Part shown: positions 42,224 to 52,554 of the stretch, piece by piece
Position numbering within the stretch: position 1 is the first letter of the stretch
Layout of the letters: each line of letters begins with the position of its first letter
Source of the DNA: Fodinibacter sp963800505
Lineage (GTDB): Bacteria; Actinomycetota; Actinomycetes; Actinomycetales; Dermatophilaceae
Reading direction: 5' to 3'
DNA length: 64,000 nucleotides
NCBI GenBank assembly: GCA_963800505.1
Contig: CAWDBL010000014.1
Coordinates: forward strand, 62,001 to 126,000
The notes under the pieces: model-generated
Database searches by the model: none
Told to the model about the DNA's origin: nothing
What the model saw: only the letters and a program-made list of their open reading frames with translations
Made by a program: the position numbers and the translations under genes

Positions 42224-43114
42224 TCAGCGCAGGAAGGGGACCTCGCGGTCGAGCAGGCCGCGCTCCTTGAGCTCGGCGCGCAGCGGGATCTCGTCGTCGA
42301 TCCAGCCGCTCTGCTTGATGCCCCAGAACGACGCGTGGTCGGGGCCGTAGCCGAGCAGCTGCTGCTGCAGGGGGGTCAGGCCCTTGAACCAGTCGGAGGA
42401 CTGGTCGGCGACGGCCTCGTCGAGCGGGCGGATCCAGCGGTAGGTGTAGCCGATGAACATCAGCTTGCGGATGCGCTCGCTGGTGTTCATCGAGCGCGAG
42501 TGCCACAGGCGGCGGTCGAAGATGAAGGCGTCACCGGGGCTGAGCAGCACCTCGACGGCGCCCTCGGGCTCGATGATCGGGTCGCCCGGCTTCTCGGGGC
42601 GGCCGCTCAGGGTGTTGTTCTTGTGGCTGCCCGGGATGACCTTGGTGTTGCCGTAGCCCGGCTCGGACAGGTCGGTGAGCGCGTAGCTGATCTTCGTCAT
42701 GAACATCGGACGCACGTCCATGTCGATGTCGGAGTTCTGCCGGTAGCCGTCCTGGTGCCAGTTCCAGAAGGGCGGCTCGTCCTTCGGGGGGTTGACGTCG
42801 ATGTGGTTGTGGTGGGTGTAGATGTTCCAGCCCATCGTCCCCCAGATGTACGGGAACGTCCGCGGCCAGGTCAGCAGCTCGACGAAGCGCGGGTCACGGT
42901 GCATCCAGCCCATCACGTGGATGGAGCGGTCGGGCCGCAGCTCGCCGGCGGCCTCCTCCTCCTCGTAGATGCGGTCGACGGCGTCCTCGAAGTAGGCGCG
43001 GTCCTCCTCCGGCAGGGCGTTCGGGATGACGACGAAGCCGTCGCGGTCGTACTGCTCGCGGATGGCCGGGTCGAGCGGCTCGAAGCCGGTGGGCGCGGGC
43101 ACGGTGGCGGTCAT
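42224..43114 (-). CDS. Phytanoyl-CoA dioxygenase-like Fe(II)/2-oxoglutarate enzyme
   Basis: 296 residues, PhyH family. The non-haem iron triad is visible: His120-x-Asp122 in 'WNWHQDGYRQ' and distal His205 in 'RRLWHSRSMN', with a following Arg for 2-oxoglutarate ('SERIRKLMF'). Family members hydroxylate very varied substrates (phytanoyl-CoA, ectoine, natural products), so the substrate is unknown. A 10-bp perfect palindrome lies at 43251-43278 in its upstream region. It stands alone between convergent and divergent neighbours. Confidence 0.88.
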   Translation of the reverse strand: MTATVPAPTGFEPLDPAIREQYDRDGFVVIPNALPEEDRAYFEDAVDRIYEEEEAAGELRPDRSIHVMGWMHRDPRFVELLTWPRTFPYIWGTMGWNIYTHHNHIDVNPPKDEPPFWNWHQDGYRQNSDIDMDVRPMFMTKISYALTDLSEPGYGNTKVIPGSHKNNTLSGRPEKPGDPIIEPEGAVEVLLSPGDAFIFDRRLWHSRSMNTSERIRKLMFIGYTYRWIRPLDEAVADQSSDWFKGLTPLQQQLLGYGPDHASFWGIKQSGWIDDEIPLRAELKERGLLDREVPFLR

Positions 43115-43250
43115 GCGGTGGAGCTCCCAACTGGTGCCGACGGACGCGGGGGCACCATCCCGCTGCGGGCCGCCGGTGTGGCGGCTGCCGCCTCCATCGC
43201 GGCCAGTCTAGGTCTGCGACCTCGTCGTTCGTCGCACCTCACGCACCGCG

Positions 43251-43278
43251 CCAACATCCGCACAAAGTCGGATGTTGG
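43251..43278. terminator. Palindrome with perfect 10-bp arms: glgX terminator or PhyH operator
   Basis: CCAACATCCG, 8 bp (CACAAAGT), CGGATGTTGG. It begins 6 bp after the end of glgX and lies 137 bp upstream of the PhyH-like start, so it may be a terminator for glgX (no T-run) or an operator for the PhyH gene. Confidence 0.55.
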
Positions 43279-43284
43279 GACCGC

Positions 43285-45444
<2,160 letters not shown>

Positions 45445-45478
45445 GGAGGCGAGCCTAGTGAGTGGTTAGGTTGGACCC
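45445..45478. promoter_or_regulatory. Divergent, probably leaderless promoters of glgX and the YbjN-like gene
   Basis: The two ATG codons are separated by just 34 bp. TAGGCT on the - strand (45452-45457) and TTAGGT on the + strand (45466-45471) each end 7 bp from their own start codon. No ribosome binding site fits in either direction, so both mRNAs would begin at the AUG. Confidence 0.5.
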
Positions 45479-45955
45479 ATGACCGATCCAACGTCGCTGC
45501 CCAACTTCCCCCCGCCCCCGGACGAGCACCCGCTGCGCGGCCGGGTCCTCGACGTGCTCGTCGACCTCGGCCTCCAGCCGAACCTCGACACCGACGGCGA
45601 CGTCGCGTTCACCGTCAACGAGCAGCAGCTCTTCGTGCGGTGCACCGAGGGCGAGGTCGAGATCATGCGGCTCTTCGGCCAGTGGCAGATCCAGGACGAC
45701 CTGGTCGCCGACCGGCTGCACCTCCACGAGACGTGCAACGAGCTCAACCTGAACATGAACATGGTCAAGACCGGGGTGGCCGGCTCGACCCTCGTCGTCA
45801 TCAGCGAGCACCTCGTCACCCCGGGAGCCGACGTCAGCACCCTGGTGCAGGTGTCGATCCAGGTGATCCTGTCCGGCGTGCACATCTGGCACCAGCGGGT
45901 GCTCGGGCTCGACCCGAACGTCGAGGGCGACGCACCGGCGGGTGACCCGTCATGA
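45479..45955 (+). CDS. YbjN-domain protein
   Basis: 158 residues. The central part is a YbjN/T3SS-chaperone-like fold with alternating strands and helices ('DLGLQPNLDTDGDVAFTVNE', 'QLFVRCTEGEVEIMRLFGQW', 'VVISEHLVTPGADVSTLVQV'). The family binds peptides or acts in stress signalling in some bacteria; no specific role can be read here. Coupled by ATGA to an enoyl-CoA hydratase-like gene and divergent from glgX with a 34-bp gap, so the two directions could be co-regulated. Confidence 0.75.
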   Translation: MTDPTSLPNFPPPPDEHPLRGRVLDVLVDLGLQPNLDTDGDVAFTVNEQQLFVRCTEGEVEIMRLFGQWQIQDDLVADRLHLHETCNELNLNMNMVKTGVAGSTLVVISEHLVTPGADVSTLVQVSIQVILSGVHIWHQRVLGLDPNVEGDAPAGDPS

Positions 45956-46731
45956 CCGACCTCGTCCGCCTCGAGGTCGACGGCGGCATCGGCACCATCC
46001 GCCTCGACCGGCCCCCGATGAACGCCCTCAACGCCGAGATCCAGCACGGCCTGATCGCCGCCTGCCGCGAGGCCGCCGAGCGCCGCGACGTCTCGGCGGT
46101 CATCGTCTGGGGCGGCGAGAAGGTCTTCGCCGCCGGCGCCGACATCAAGGAGATGGAGACGATGTCGTACACCGACATGGTCGACCACTCCGCCCTGCTC
46201 CAGGACTTCACCCGATCCCTGGCCCGCCTGCCCAAGCCCACCGTGGCCGCGATCACCGGCTACGCCCTCGGTGGCGGGTGCGAGGTCGCGCTGGCCTGCG
46301 ACTTCCGCATCGCGGCCGACGACGCGCGGCTCGGCCAGCCGGAGATCAGCCTCGGCATCATCCCGGGCGCCGGCGGCACCCAGCGGCTGGCCCGGCTCGT
46401 CGGGCCCGCGAAGGCCAAGGACCTGGTGTTCTCCGGCCGGTTCGTCGCGGCCGCCGAGGCCCTCGAGATCGGCCTGGTGGATGCCGTGGTGCCCGCCGCC
46501 GACGTCTACGCCACCGCCCGCTCGATGATGGCCCGCTACGTCGGCGGCCCGGCCTACGCCGTGCGAGCGGCCAAGGAAGCCATCGACCGCGGCCTCGAGC
46601 TCGACCTCGAGTCGGGCCTGGAGGTCGAGCGGATGCTGTTCGCCGGCCTGTTCGCCACGAAGGACCAGGCCACCGGCATGCGGCACTTCGTCGAGAAGGG
46701 GAAGGGCCCGGCACCCTTCGAGGGCGCCTGA
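45952..46731 (+). CDS. Enoyl-CoA hydratase/isomerase family protein
   Basis: 259 residues, crotonase fold. Likely hydrates 2-enoyl-CoA in fatty-acid or branched-chain breakdown. Two catalytic glutamates are present: Glu111 in 'GGGCEVALACDFRIA' and Glu131 in 'LGQPEISLGIIPGAGGTQRL'. The oxyanion-hole glycines of 'FAAGADIKEM' are present too. Starts within the stop of the YbjN-like gene. A strong 17-bp hairpin lies just beyond it at 46733. Confidence 0.93.
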   Translation: MTDLVRLEVDGGIGTIRLDRPPMNALNAEIQHGLIAACREAAERRDVSAVIVWGGEKVFAAGADIKEMETMSYTDMVDHSALLQDFTRSLARLPKPTVAAITGYALGGGCEVALACDFRIAADDARLGQPEISLGIIPGAGGTQRLARLVGPAKAKDLVFSGRFVAAAEALEIGLVDAVVPAADVYATARSMMARYVGGPAYAVRAAKEAIDRGLELDLESGLEVERMLFAGLFATKDQATGMRHFVEKGKGPAPFEGA

Positions 46732-46732
46732 T

Positions 46733-46778
46733 CCACACCGACCGCCGCCTCCCTTCCGGGCGGCGGCGGTCGGTGTGG
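46733..46778 (+). terminator. Terminator hairpin after the enoyl-CoA hydratase gene
   Basis: Perfect 17-bp arms (left CCACACCGACCGCCGCC) around a 12-nt loop. It starts 2 bp after the stop and lies 7 bp from the end of the convergent haloperoxidase-like gene. Confidence 0.85.
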
Positions 46779-46784
46779 TGGTGG

Positions 46785-48149
46785 TCAGTGCACCGCAGGT
46801 AGGTCGTTCGCCACGAGCGTGCCGATCCGGTAGCCGTGGGCCAGCCCGGTGCGCGAGGCGTGCGGGAAGTGGAAGCCGACCCACACCCGGGAGTTCGCGT
46901 TCTCCTGTGCGGCCTGCGAGAAGCTGCGGTAGCCACGCAGCACCGGCGAGGCGTCGTCGCACTGCTGGCCCTCCGGCAGGGTCAGGCTGCAGGTGGTGAA
47001 CGACACGCGGTCGGTTCCGAACGCGCGGGCGAGCACGGCGGCGGCCGCACCGCCCTGCACGGCATGGGCCGAGTCGTGGTCGGGGATGGGGGGCGTGGTG
47101 TCGAGCGGGGTCCAGGCCGGGTCGGCGGTCGTCGCGCGGTTGCCGTCGGTGTCGGCCTCCCGGATGGCGGTGACGGGCCGCCAGAACGGGTTCTCGTACT
47201 TCACGTCGAAGGAGACGACGTAGCCGTCGGCGAGCGCCATGTCGAGCAGCGAGAACAGCCGGGCCGACTGCCACGAGTCGAGGTGGCGGTTGATGGCGAC
47301 CGAGCGGGCGATCCGGTTCCACTGCAGCGGGCTGCTCTCGATCCAGAACCTGGCGGCCTGCGTCTGGTCCGGCGTGCGGGCCGACGGCGTGGTGATGCCG
47401 TCGCCGCCCAGCCGCTTCACCGTCGCGAGGTCGCGCGCATAGGCGCGGCTGCGCAGGGGGTAGGGCGGGTCGACGTGCCTGGCCTGGTTCCCGCGCAGGG
47501 CGAACGTGCGCACCGCGCCCCACCCGGGGGCGAAGGCGAAGGGGCGGTCGGGGGTGAACCGCCACTGGCCGGGCTCCGTGCCCTGCTGGTAGCCGCTCGC
47601 GTCGACGATGATCGGCGTGTCGGAGCCGTCGCCCACGCGCGTGGCGAGGACGCCGGCCGCGGCGGCGGTCCCCACCGCCACGCCGGCGTCCTCGGCCGCA
47701 CCGTCTGGCACGGCCGCCAGCTCGGTGACGTACGCCTCGTCCACGAGCGCCTCCGCCGCGGCACGGCATCCGGCGAACTCGGGGGGCAGCTCGGCGAGCG
47801 CCGCGGACAGTGCCGTGCGTGAGGCCGCCGCGACCGCGGCATTCGCGTCGGCGCCCCGCCCGCCGGTGGGCCGGGAGGCGTACGAGGCGTACCGGCGGTG
47901 CACGGCGTTGAGGGCGTCGTGGGCGGCCAGCGCGGCGAGCGCGTACATCCGTGACTCGTGGAGCGGGTCGTTGCCCGGGCTGAGGCAGGAGGCGAGGGCG
48001 GCGCGACCCGCGACGTCGTTCCACCGCTGGACGGCGTTCGGTGCGACGTTCTGGGCGCTCACGGACTGGGCCGGGACGAGGGTCGCGGCCAGCGCGAGGG
48101 CCGGGATGGAGAGCAGGGCCGCCCGACGGCGGCCGGCACGTGGGGTCAT
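46785..48149 (-). CDS. Secreted vanadium-dependent haloperoxidase-like protein (PAP2 superfamily)
   Basis: 454 residues. A Sec signal peptide (cleavage near Ala32) indicates export. The three vanadate/phosphate motifs are visible: Lys317-x6-Arg324-Pro325, 'PDHDSAH' (Ser360, His362, equivalent to PSGH with Ala for Gly), and Ser420-Arg421-x5-His427. Members either oxidise halides with peroxide or are acid phosphatases; the K-x6-RP ... SR-x5-H spacing matches the haloperoxidase class. The ATG at 48149 has CAGGAG upstream. It faces the LuxR/LAL regulator over 175 bp containing two similar palindromes. Confidence 0.88.
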   Translation of the reverse strand: MTPRAGRRRAALLSIPALALAATLVPAQSVSAQNVAPNAVQRWNDVAGRAALASCLSPGNDPLHESRMYALAALAAHDALNAVHRRYASYASRPTGGRGADANAAVAAASRTALSAALAELPPEFAGCRAAAEALVDEAYVTELAAVPDGAAEDAGVAVGTAAAAGVLATRVGDGSDTPIIVDASGYQQGTEPGQWRFTPDRPFAFAPGWGAVRTFALRGNQARHVDPPYPLRSRAYARDLATVKRLGGDGITTPSARTPDQTQAARFWIESSPLQWNRIARSVAINRHLDSWQSARLFSLLDMALADGYVVSFDVKYENPFWRPVTAIREADTDGNRATTADPAWTPLDTTPPIPDHDSAHAVQGGAAAAVLARAFGTDRVSFTTCSLTLPEGQQCDDASPVLRGYRSFSQAAQENANSRVWVGFHFPHASRTGLAHGYRIGTLVANDLPAVH

Positions 48150-48216
48150 TTCGGGCTCCTGTGGTGGTGGCTGTGCGGATGCCGTCGACGCTAGGGAGCG
48201 GGGCCGGCGGGCACAT

Positions 48217-48230
48217 GACCAGAACTGGTC
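48217..48230. promoter_or_regulatory. Palindrome 1 between haloperoxidase and LAL regulator
   Basis: GACCAGAACTGGTC: perfect 6-bp arms with a central AA. It shares the core CAGAACTG with palindrome 2 and lies 68 bp upstream of the haloperoxidase ATG. Confidence 0.6.
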
Positions 48231-48251
48231 GGTCGTCACGACCGGACCGCA

Positions 48252-48267
48252 TGGTCAGTTCTGACCA
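48252..48267. promoter_or_regulatory. Palindrome 2 between haloperoxidase and LAL regulator
   Basis: TGGTCAGTTCTGACCA: perfect 7-bp arms with a central TT; its complement carries the same CAGAACTG core as palindrome 1. Centres are 36 bp apart, more than three helical turns. It is 58 bp upstream of the regulator start. Confidence 0.6.
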
Positions 48268-48324
48268 GGCCGGCCGCGCCGCTGGCCATGGTGCGGGGAC
48301 CCCGAGCGGGGATACCGTCCCGGG

Positions 48325-51231
48325 ATGGGGTGGATGGTGCCTGACCTCCCGTCGCACTGGGCCTCGGGCTCGGGACCGGCCTTCGTGGGCCGGCGGCGCG
48401 AGCTCGACGCACTCGACGAGGCCTGGGCCGCCGTGCTGCACGGGTCCCGGCAGGTGGTCTTCGTCGGCGGGGAGCCGGGGGCCGGCAAGTCGCGACTCGT
48501 CGGCGAGGTCTGTCGCATCGTGCACCGCAGCGGGGCCGCCGTGCTCGTCGGTGCCTGCCGGGAGGAGCTCGGCCCGGTCTACCAGCCGTTCGCGGCGATC
48601 GCGGGGGCCCTGCTGCCAGGGGTGATGGACGGCTCCCTCGAGGCGGCCGCCGAGGAGCCCTGGGACCGGGCCGACGACATCGAGCGGCGGGTGCGGCTGC
48701 TGGCGGGCGCCGAGGTGCTGGGCCCGGCGCTGGTGCTGCACGACCGGCGCGAGCTGTTCGACGCGTTCGAGACGGTGCTGGCTGCCGCCGCGACCGACCG
48801 GCCGACCGTGCTGGTCCTGGAGGACCTGCACTGGGCCGGCCTGGCGTCCATCCAGCTCCTGGGCCACCTCGTCGAGCACACCGGCGGGGCCCGCCTCCTC
48901 GTGCTGGCCGCCCACCGCACCACCCGGCCCGACGGGTCCGAACCGCTGCTGCAGGAGATCGCCGCGCTGCATCGGCTGCCCGGCGTGCGCCGCCTCGACC
49001 TTCCACCGCTCGACACCGAGGACGTCGCGGAGTTCCTGCGTCGCGAGGGCGGGGTTCCCCGGCACCGTGCGGCACCTGCCGCGGTCATCCTGCGCGACCG
49101 CACCGGCGGCAACCCCTTCTTCCTCCGTGAGCTCTGGCGAGACCTCGAGGCGCGCGGCGGGCTGGCGGCCGTCGGCGCCGACACCAGCTCGGCGCCCAAC
49201 GTCGTGCGAGACACCATCCGGCGCCGCCTCGCCGGGATGACGGACGCCCACCGCGACGTCGTGTCGCTCGCCGCCGTCTCGGGGGAGGTCGTCGACGTGG
49301 CGCTCGTGCGCGACGCCGGCGGGGCTGATGACGTGCATCCCGCCCTCGACGAGCTCGTGGCGATGGGCCTGATCGAGCAGCTGCCGCACGCCGCGACGCG
49401 GGTGCGGTTCGTCCACGCCCTGGCCAGGCAGTCGGTGCTCGACCTCCTCGCGCCGAGTGTGCGGGCGCGTCTGCACGAGCGGCTCGCCCTGACCCTGCGC
49501 GCCCGCGGCGGGACCGACGCCGGACACGTCGAGCGGCTCGCCCACCACTTCGCGGAGGCGGCCGGCCTGGGCCACGGCGCCACCGCGGTCTCGTACCTCG
49601 TGGAGGCCGGTGAGCTCGCGGCCCGACGGCTCGCCCACGAGGAGGCGGCGGCTCGGTTCGAGTGGGCGGCACAGCTCAGCGACGACACCTCGACCCGCGA
49701 GGAGCTGCTGGTGCTTGCCGCGCGCAGCCACATGCTGGCCTGCAACTTCCCGCGCGCCCAGGCGCTCGGCGCGGAGGTGGCCGGGTCGGCCGACCCGCGA
49801 CGCCGGCTGGCCGGCGCCGCGGCGTTCGAGGACGCGAGCTGGTACACGGGGATGTCGGGCATCGAGTCCTTGGAGGTGCTTCGTGACGCCCTGTCGGGCG
49901 TGGACATCGACCGGGACGACCCGGTGCACGTGCGGGCGCTCGGGGCGGTGTCACGGGCGCTCGCGTACTCCGGGAACCCGCAGGAGGCGGAGAGTGTCGC
50001 CGCCGAGGTTCTCGAGCTCGCGCGGAGGGCCGGGGACGACGCGCTGCTGGCGGACGTGCTGTCCTGCACGCTGCACATCGGGAACGGGCCCTCCTGGTCG
50101 GACCTGCGGCTGCGACGGTCCCTGGAGCTGACCGAGCTCGCCGTCCGCACCCGGGCCTGGCGGCACCTCGGCCCCGCGGCGTACACCCGCTCGGTCCTCG
50201 CCTACGAGACCGGGGACCCCGACGAGCTGGCTCGCGCCCGCGCCGACCTCGACCGCACCGCCAGGGTCTCGGGGCAGCGCTACTGGGCCTGGACGGCACG
50301 ATGCGCCGAGTACGGCCAACTGCTCGCCGCCGGAGACCTCGCTGCCGCCGCCGACGCCTGCTACGAGCTGTTGGAGCTCGGCTCGACGTTCGGGGCTGAC
50401 CAGGTCGAGGGCGCCCATGGGGTGCAGACCTTCATGGTGCGGCGGGAGGCCGGCCACCTCGGTGTCGCACGCGCCCTGCTCGACGGGCACGAGCCGCTCG
50501 AGGAGTACTGGGCGCCGGCCCTGCTGGCCCTCTACGTCGAGCTGGGGATGGCGGCGCCGGCTCGCCGCGTCATCGACGCCATCCTCTCGAGCGACCTCGA
50601 GCCGCTGCGGGCGAGCGCCCGGTGGCCGGGGACGCTGGCGTTCCTGTCGGAGGCCGTCGCCGCCCACGGCGACCGGACGTCGCGGGGCGTGGTGCGCGAC
50701 CTGATGGCCGAGCACAGCGGCCGCAACCTGCTCATGGGTCCGTTCATCGGGGTATTCGGTGCGGCCGACCGCCACATCGCCGTGCTCGACTCGCTGCTGC
50801 GGCAGGGGGACCCGGACGCCTCGTTCGCCGCGGCGCTCGACCTCGACCGCCGGATGGGCGCCGGCCTGCACGAGGCCCACACCCTGGCCGGCTGGGCACG
50901 CCACGTTCGCCGGGCTCGGCCACGGGACCCACGGGCCGGGTCGCTGGCGGCCGCTGCGCGCGCCATCGCCGAGCCCGCCGGGCTGGTGCGGGTGCTCACC
51001 GATCTCGGCCGGGACACGCCCGCGGCGTCGGTCCCGGCCGGCCTCACCCCCCGAGAGCTGCAGGTGCTCGGGCTCCTCGTCGAGGGCTGCAGCAACCGGC
51101 TGCTCGCACGGCGGCTGGCCATCAGCGAGAACACCGCGGCCAACCACGTGCGCAGCATCCTGGCGAAGACGGGCAGCGAGAACCGCACCCAGGCCGCCCT
51201 GTTCGCGGCCGACCACGGCCTGACCGACTGA
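48325..51231 (+). CDS. LuxR-family LAL regulator with AAA/STAND ATPase
   Basis: 968 residues, a large ATP-binding regulator of the LuxR/MalT-like (LAL) class. Walker A 'GEPGAGKS' is at 49-56 and Walker B 'TVLVLEDLHWA' near 165. A long helical TPR-like middle is followed by a C-terminal LuxR HTH at about 905-968 ('TPRELQVLGLLVEGCSNRLL', 'ISENTAANHVRSILAKTGSE'). It probably activates the divergent haloperoxidase and/or itself through the two palindromes in between. The trigger is unknown; no small-molecule domain is obvious apart from the NTPase/TPR part. Confidence 0.9.
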   Translation: MGWMVPDLPSHWASGSGPAFVGRRRELDALDEAWAAVLHGSRQVVFVGGEPGAGKSRLVGEVCRIVHRSGAAVLVGACREELGPVYQPFAAIAGALLPGVMDGSLEAAAEEPWDRADDIERRVRLLAGAEVLGPALVLHDRRELFDAFETVLAAAATDRPTVLVLEDLHWAGLASIQLLGHLVEHTGGARLLVLAAHRTTRPDGSEPLLQEIAALHRLPGVRRLDLPPLDTEDVAEFLRREGGVPRHRAAPAAVILRDRTGGNPFFLRELWRDLEARGGLAAVGADTSSAPNVVRDTIRRRLAGMTDAHRDVVSLAAVSGEVVDVALVRDAGGADDVHPALDELVAMGLIEQLPHAATRVRFVHALARQSVLDLLAPSVRARLHERLALTLRARGGTDAGHVERLAHHFAEAAGLGHGATAVSYLVEAGELAARRLAHEEAAARFEWAAQLSDDTSTREELLVLAARSHMLACNFPRAQALGAEVAGSADPRRRLAGAAAFEDASWYTGMSGIESLEVLRDALSGVDIDRDDPVHVRALGAVSRALAYSGNPQEAESVAAEVLELARRAGDDALLADVLSCTLHIGNGPSWSDLRLRRSLELTELAVRTRAWRHLGPAAYTRSVLAYETGDPDELARARADLDRTARVSGQRYWAWTARCAEYGQLLAAGDLAAAADACYELLELGSTFGADQVEGAHGVQTFMVRREAGHLGVARALLDGHEPLEEYWAPALLALYVELGMAAPARRVIDAILSSDLEPLRASARWPGTLAFLSEAVAAHGDRTSRGVVRDLMAEHSGRNLLMGPFIGVFGAADRHIAVLDSLLRQGDPDASFAAALDLDRRMGAGLHEAHTLAGWARHVRRARPRDPRAGSLAAAARAIAEPAGLVRVLTDLGRDTPAASVPAGLTPRELQVLGLLVEGCSNRLLARRLAISENTAANHVRSILAKTGSENRTQAALFAADHGLTD

Positions 51232-51267
51232 CCGGGCCGGCCGCGCCGGTCGGCTCAGCCGGTCGGC

Positions 51268-51543
51268 TCAGCCGTCGACCGGCGCAAGCCGGCCGTCGGC
51301 CGTCACCCTGCTGCCCAGCTCCACCACGACATCGGCGGGCAGGCCGGCCCGGCGCGCCGCGGCGATGATCGCCGCGGGGGAGTCTGCCTCGTAGAGGCAG
51401 TACGTCTTGCGCTTGTCCGCCGAGAGGAAGGAGTACAGCCACCGCACGTCCTCGTCGGCGTTGACCCGGTTCACCTCCGCCGCAGCGTCGAGCGTGGGCT
51501 CGAGCTGCTCGGCGAAGCGACGTTCGACCATGTAGACGGGCAT
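51268..51543 (-). CDS. DUF4242 (SCO4226-like) small protein
   Basis: 91 residues, ferredoxin-like fold. 'MPVYMVERRF' and 'VRWLYSFLSADKRKTYCLYE' with 'DSPAAIIAAARRAGLPAD' are characteristic of the DUF4242 family, whose Streptomyces member SCO4226 binds nickel. Metal binding here is inferred. The ATG at 51543 has GGAGGG upstream. Its stop lies within a 13-bp direct repeat (51245-51257 and 51258-51270). Confidence 0.82.
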   Translation of the reverse strand: MPVYMVERRFAEQLEPTLDAAAEVNRVNADEDVRWLYSFLSADKRKTYCLYEADSPAAIIAAARRAGLPADVVVELGSRVTADGRLAPVDG

Positions 51544-51634
51544 GGCGCCCTCCTGTTCCCTACTGGTTTCCCGAGGCTACCCTCGCAGTTGTTCCCCGTC
51601 ACGAGGTGGCGGGCATCACGCTGCACCGATGGTG

Positions 51635-51648
51635 AACAAGCGCTTACC
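51635..51648. promoter_or_regulatory. Candidate TetR-type operator upstream of etfBA
   Basis: AACAAGCGCTTACC contains the palindrome AAGCGCTT and matches 8 of the 10 fixed positions of the KstR2-type consensus AnCAAGnnCTTGnT. It is 81 bp upstream of etfB, a fitting place for an acyl-CoA-responsive repressor of electron-transfer flavoprotein. Confidence 0.4.
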
Positions 51649-51728
51649 TGCTGAGAGAATCGACGGCACCCCCTGCGCCGGACGGCCGGGGCCACCAATC
51701 CACCACCACTGAAGAGGACGAGGCACGC

Positions 51729-52520
51729 ATGAACATCGTCGTCTGCGTCAAGTACGTTCCGGACGCCCAGTCCGAGCGCACGTTCCGCGACTCCGACAAG
51801 ACCGTCGACCGAGAGGGCGTCGACGGGCTGCTGTCCGAGCTCGACGAGTACGCCGTCGAGGAGGCCCTGAAGATCGTCGAGGCCGCGGGCGAGGGTGAGG
51901 TCACCGTGCTGACCGTCGGCCCCGACGCCGCCGCCGACGCCATCAAGAAGGCCCTGCAGATGGGTGCCCACGCGGGCGTGCACGTCAACGACGCCGCGAT
52001 CCACGGCTCGGATGCCGCCGCCACCTCGCTCGTGCTCGCCGAGGCCGTGAAGAAGGCCACTGGGGGAGCCCCCGAGCTCGTCGTCACCGGCATGTCGTCC
52101 ACCGACGGCGTCATGGGCGTGGTGCCCGCGATGCTCGCGGAGCGGCTCGGGCTGCCCCAGGTCACCTACGCCGCCGAGCTCACCCTCGGCGAGGGCACGG
52201 TGACGATCCGCCGCGACGGCGACACGGCATCCGAGACCATCGAGGCGAAGCTGCCCGCGCTGGTGTCGGTGACCGACCAGATCAACGAGCCGCGCTACCC
52301 CTCGTTCAAGGGGATCATGGCGGCCAAGAAGAAGCCGGTCGAGCAGTGGGGGCTGGCCGACCTCGGCATCGACCCCTCGCTCGTGGGCCTGGATGCCGCG
52401 TGGACCTCGGTCGTGTCGTTCGCCAAGCGCCCGCCGCGCGAGCAGGGCCAGATCGTCACCGACGAGGGTGACGGCGGCACGAAGCTGGCTGAGTTCCTCG
52501 CCGGCCGCAAGTTCCTCTGA
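51729..52520 (+). CDS. etfB: Electron transfer flavoprotein beta subunit
   Basis: 263 residues. Binds AMP and, with the alpha subunit, accepts electrons from acyl-CoA dehydrogenases and passes them to the quinone pool. 'MNIVVCVKYVPDAQSERTFR', 'DEYAVEEALKI', 'ADAIKKALQMGAH' and the ETF-beta signature region 'LPALVSVTDQINEPRYPSFK' are present. GAGGACGAGG lies before the ATG. etfA follows 34 bp later. Confidence 0.95.
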   Translation: MNIVVCVKYVPDAQSERTFRDSDKTVDREGVDGLLSELDEYAVEEALKIVEAAGEGEVTVLTVGPDAAADAIKKALQMGAHAGVHVNDAAIHGSDAAATSLVLAEAVKKATGGAPELVVTGMSSTDGVMGVVPAMLAERLGLPQVTYAAELTLGEGTVTIRRDGDTASETIEAKLPALVSVTDQINEPRYPSFKGIMAAKKKPVEQWGLADLGIDPSLVGLDAAWTSVVSFAKRPPREQGQIVTDEGDGGTKLAEFLAGRKFL

Positions 52521-52554
52521 GCCCACGACGACTGACAGGTAGGACGGAAAACCC

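Noticed and set aside
45466..49929. Open frame of nearly 1,500 codons on the - strand
   Set aside because: It crosses the YbjN, enoyl-CoA hydratase and LAL genes in the wrong frame and shows no domain; a shadow.
51245..51270. 13-bp direct repeat GCCGGTCGGCTCA x2
   Set aside because: It overlaps the stop codon of the DUF4242 gene and has only two copies; no attachment-site or transposon context.
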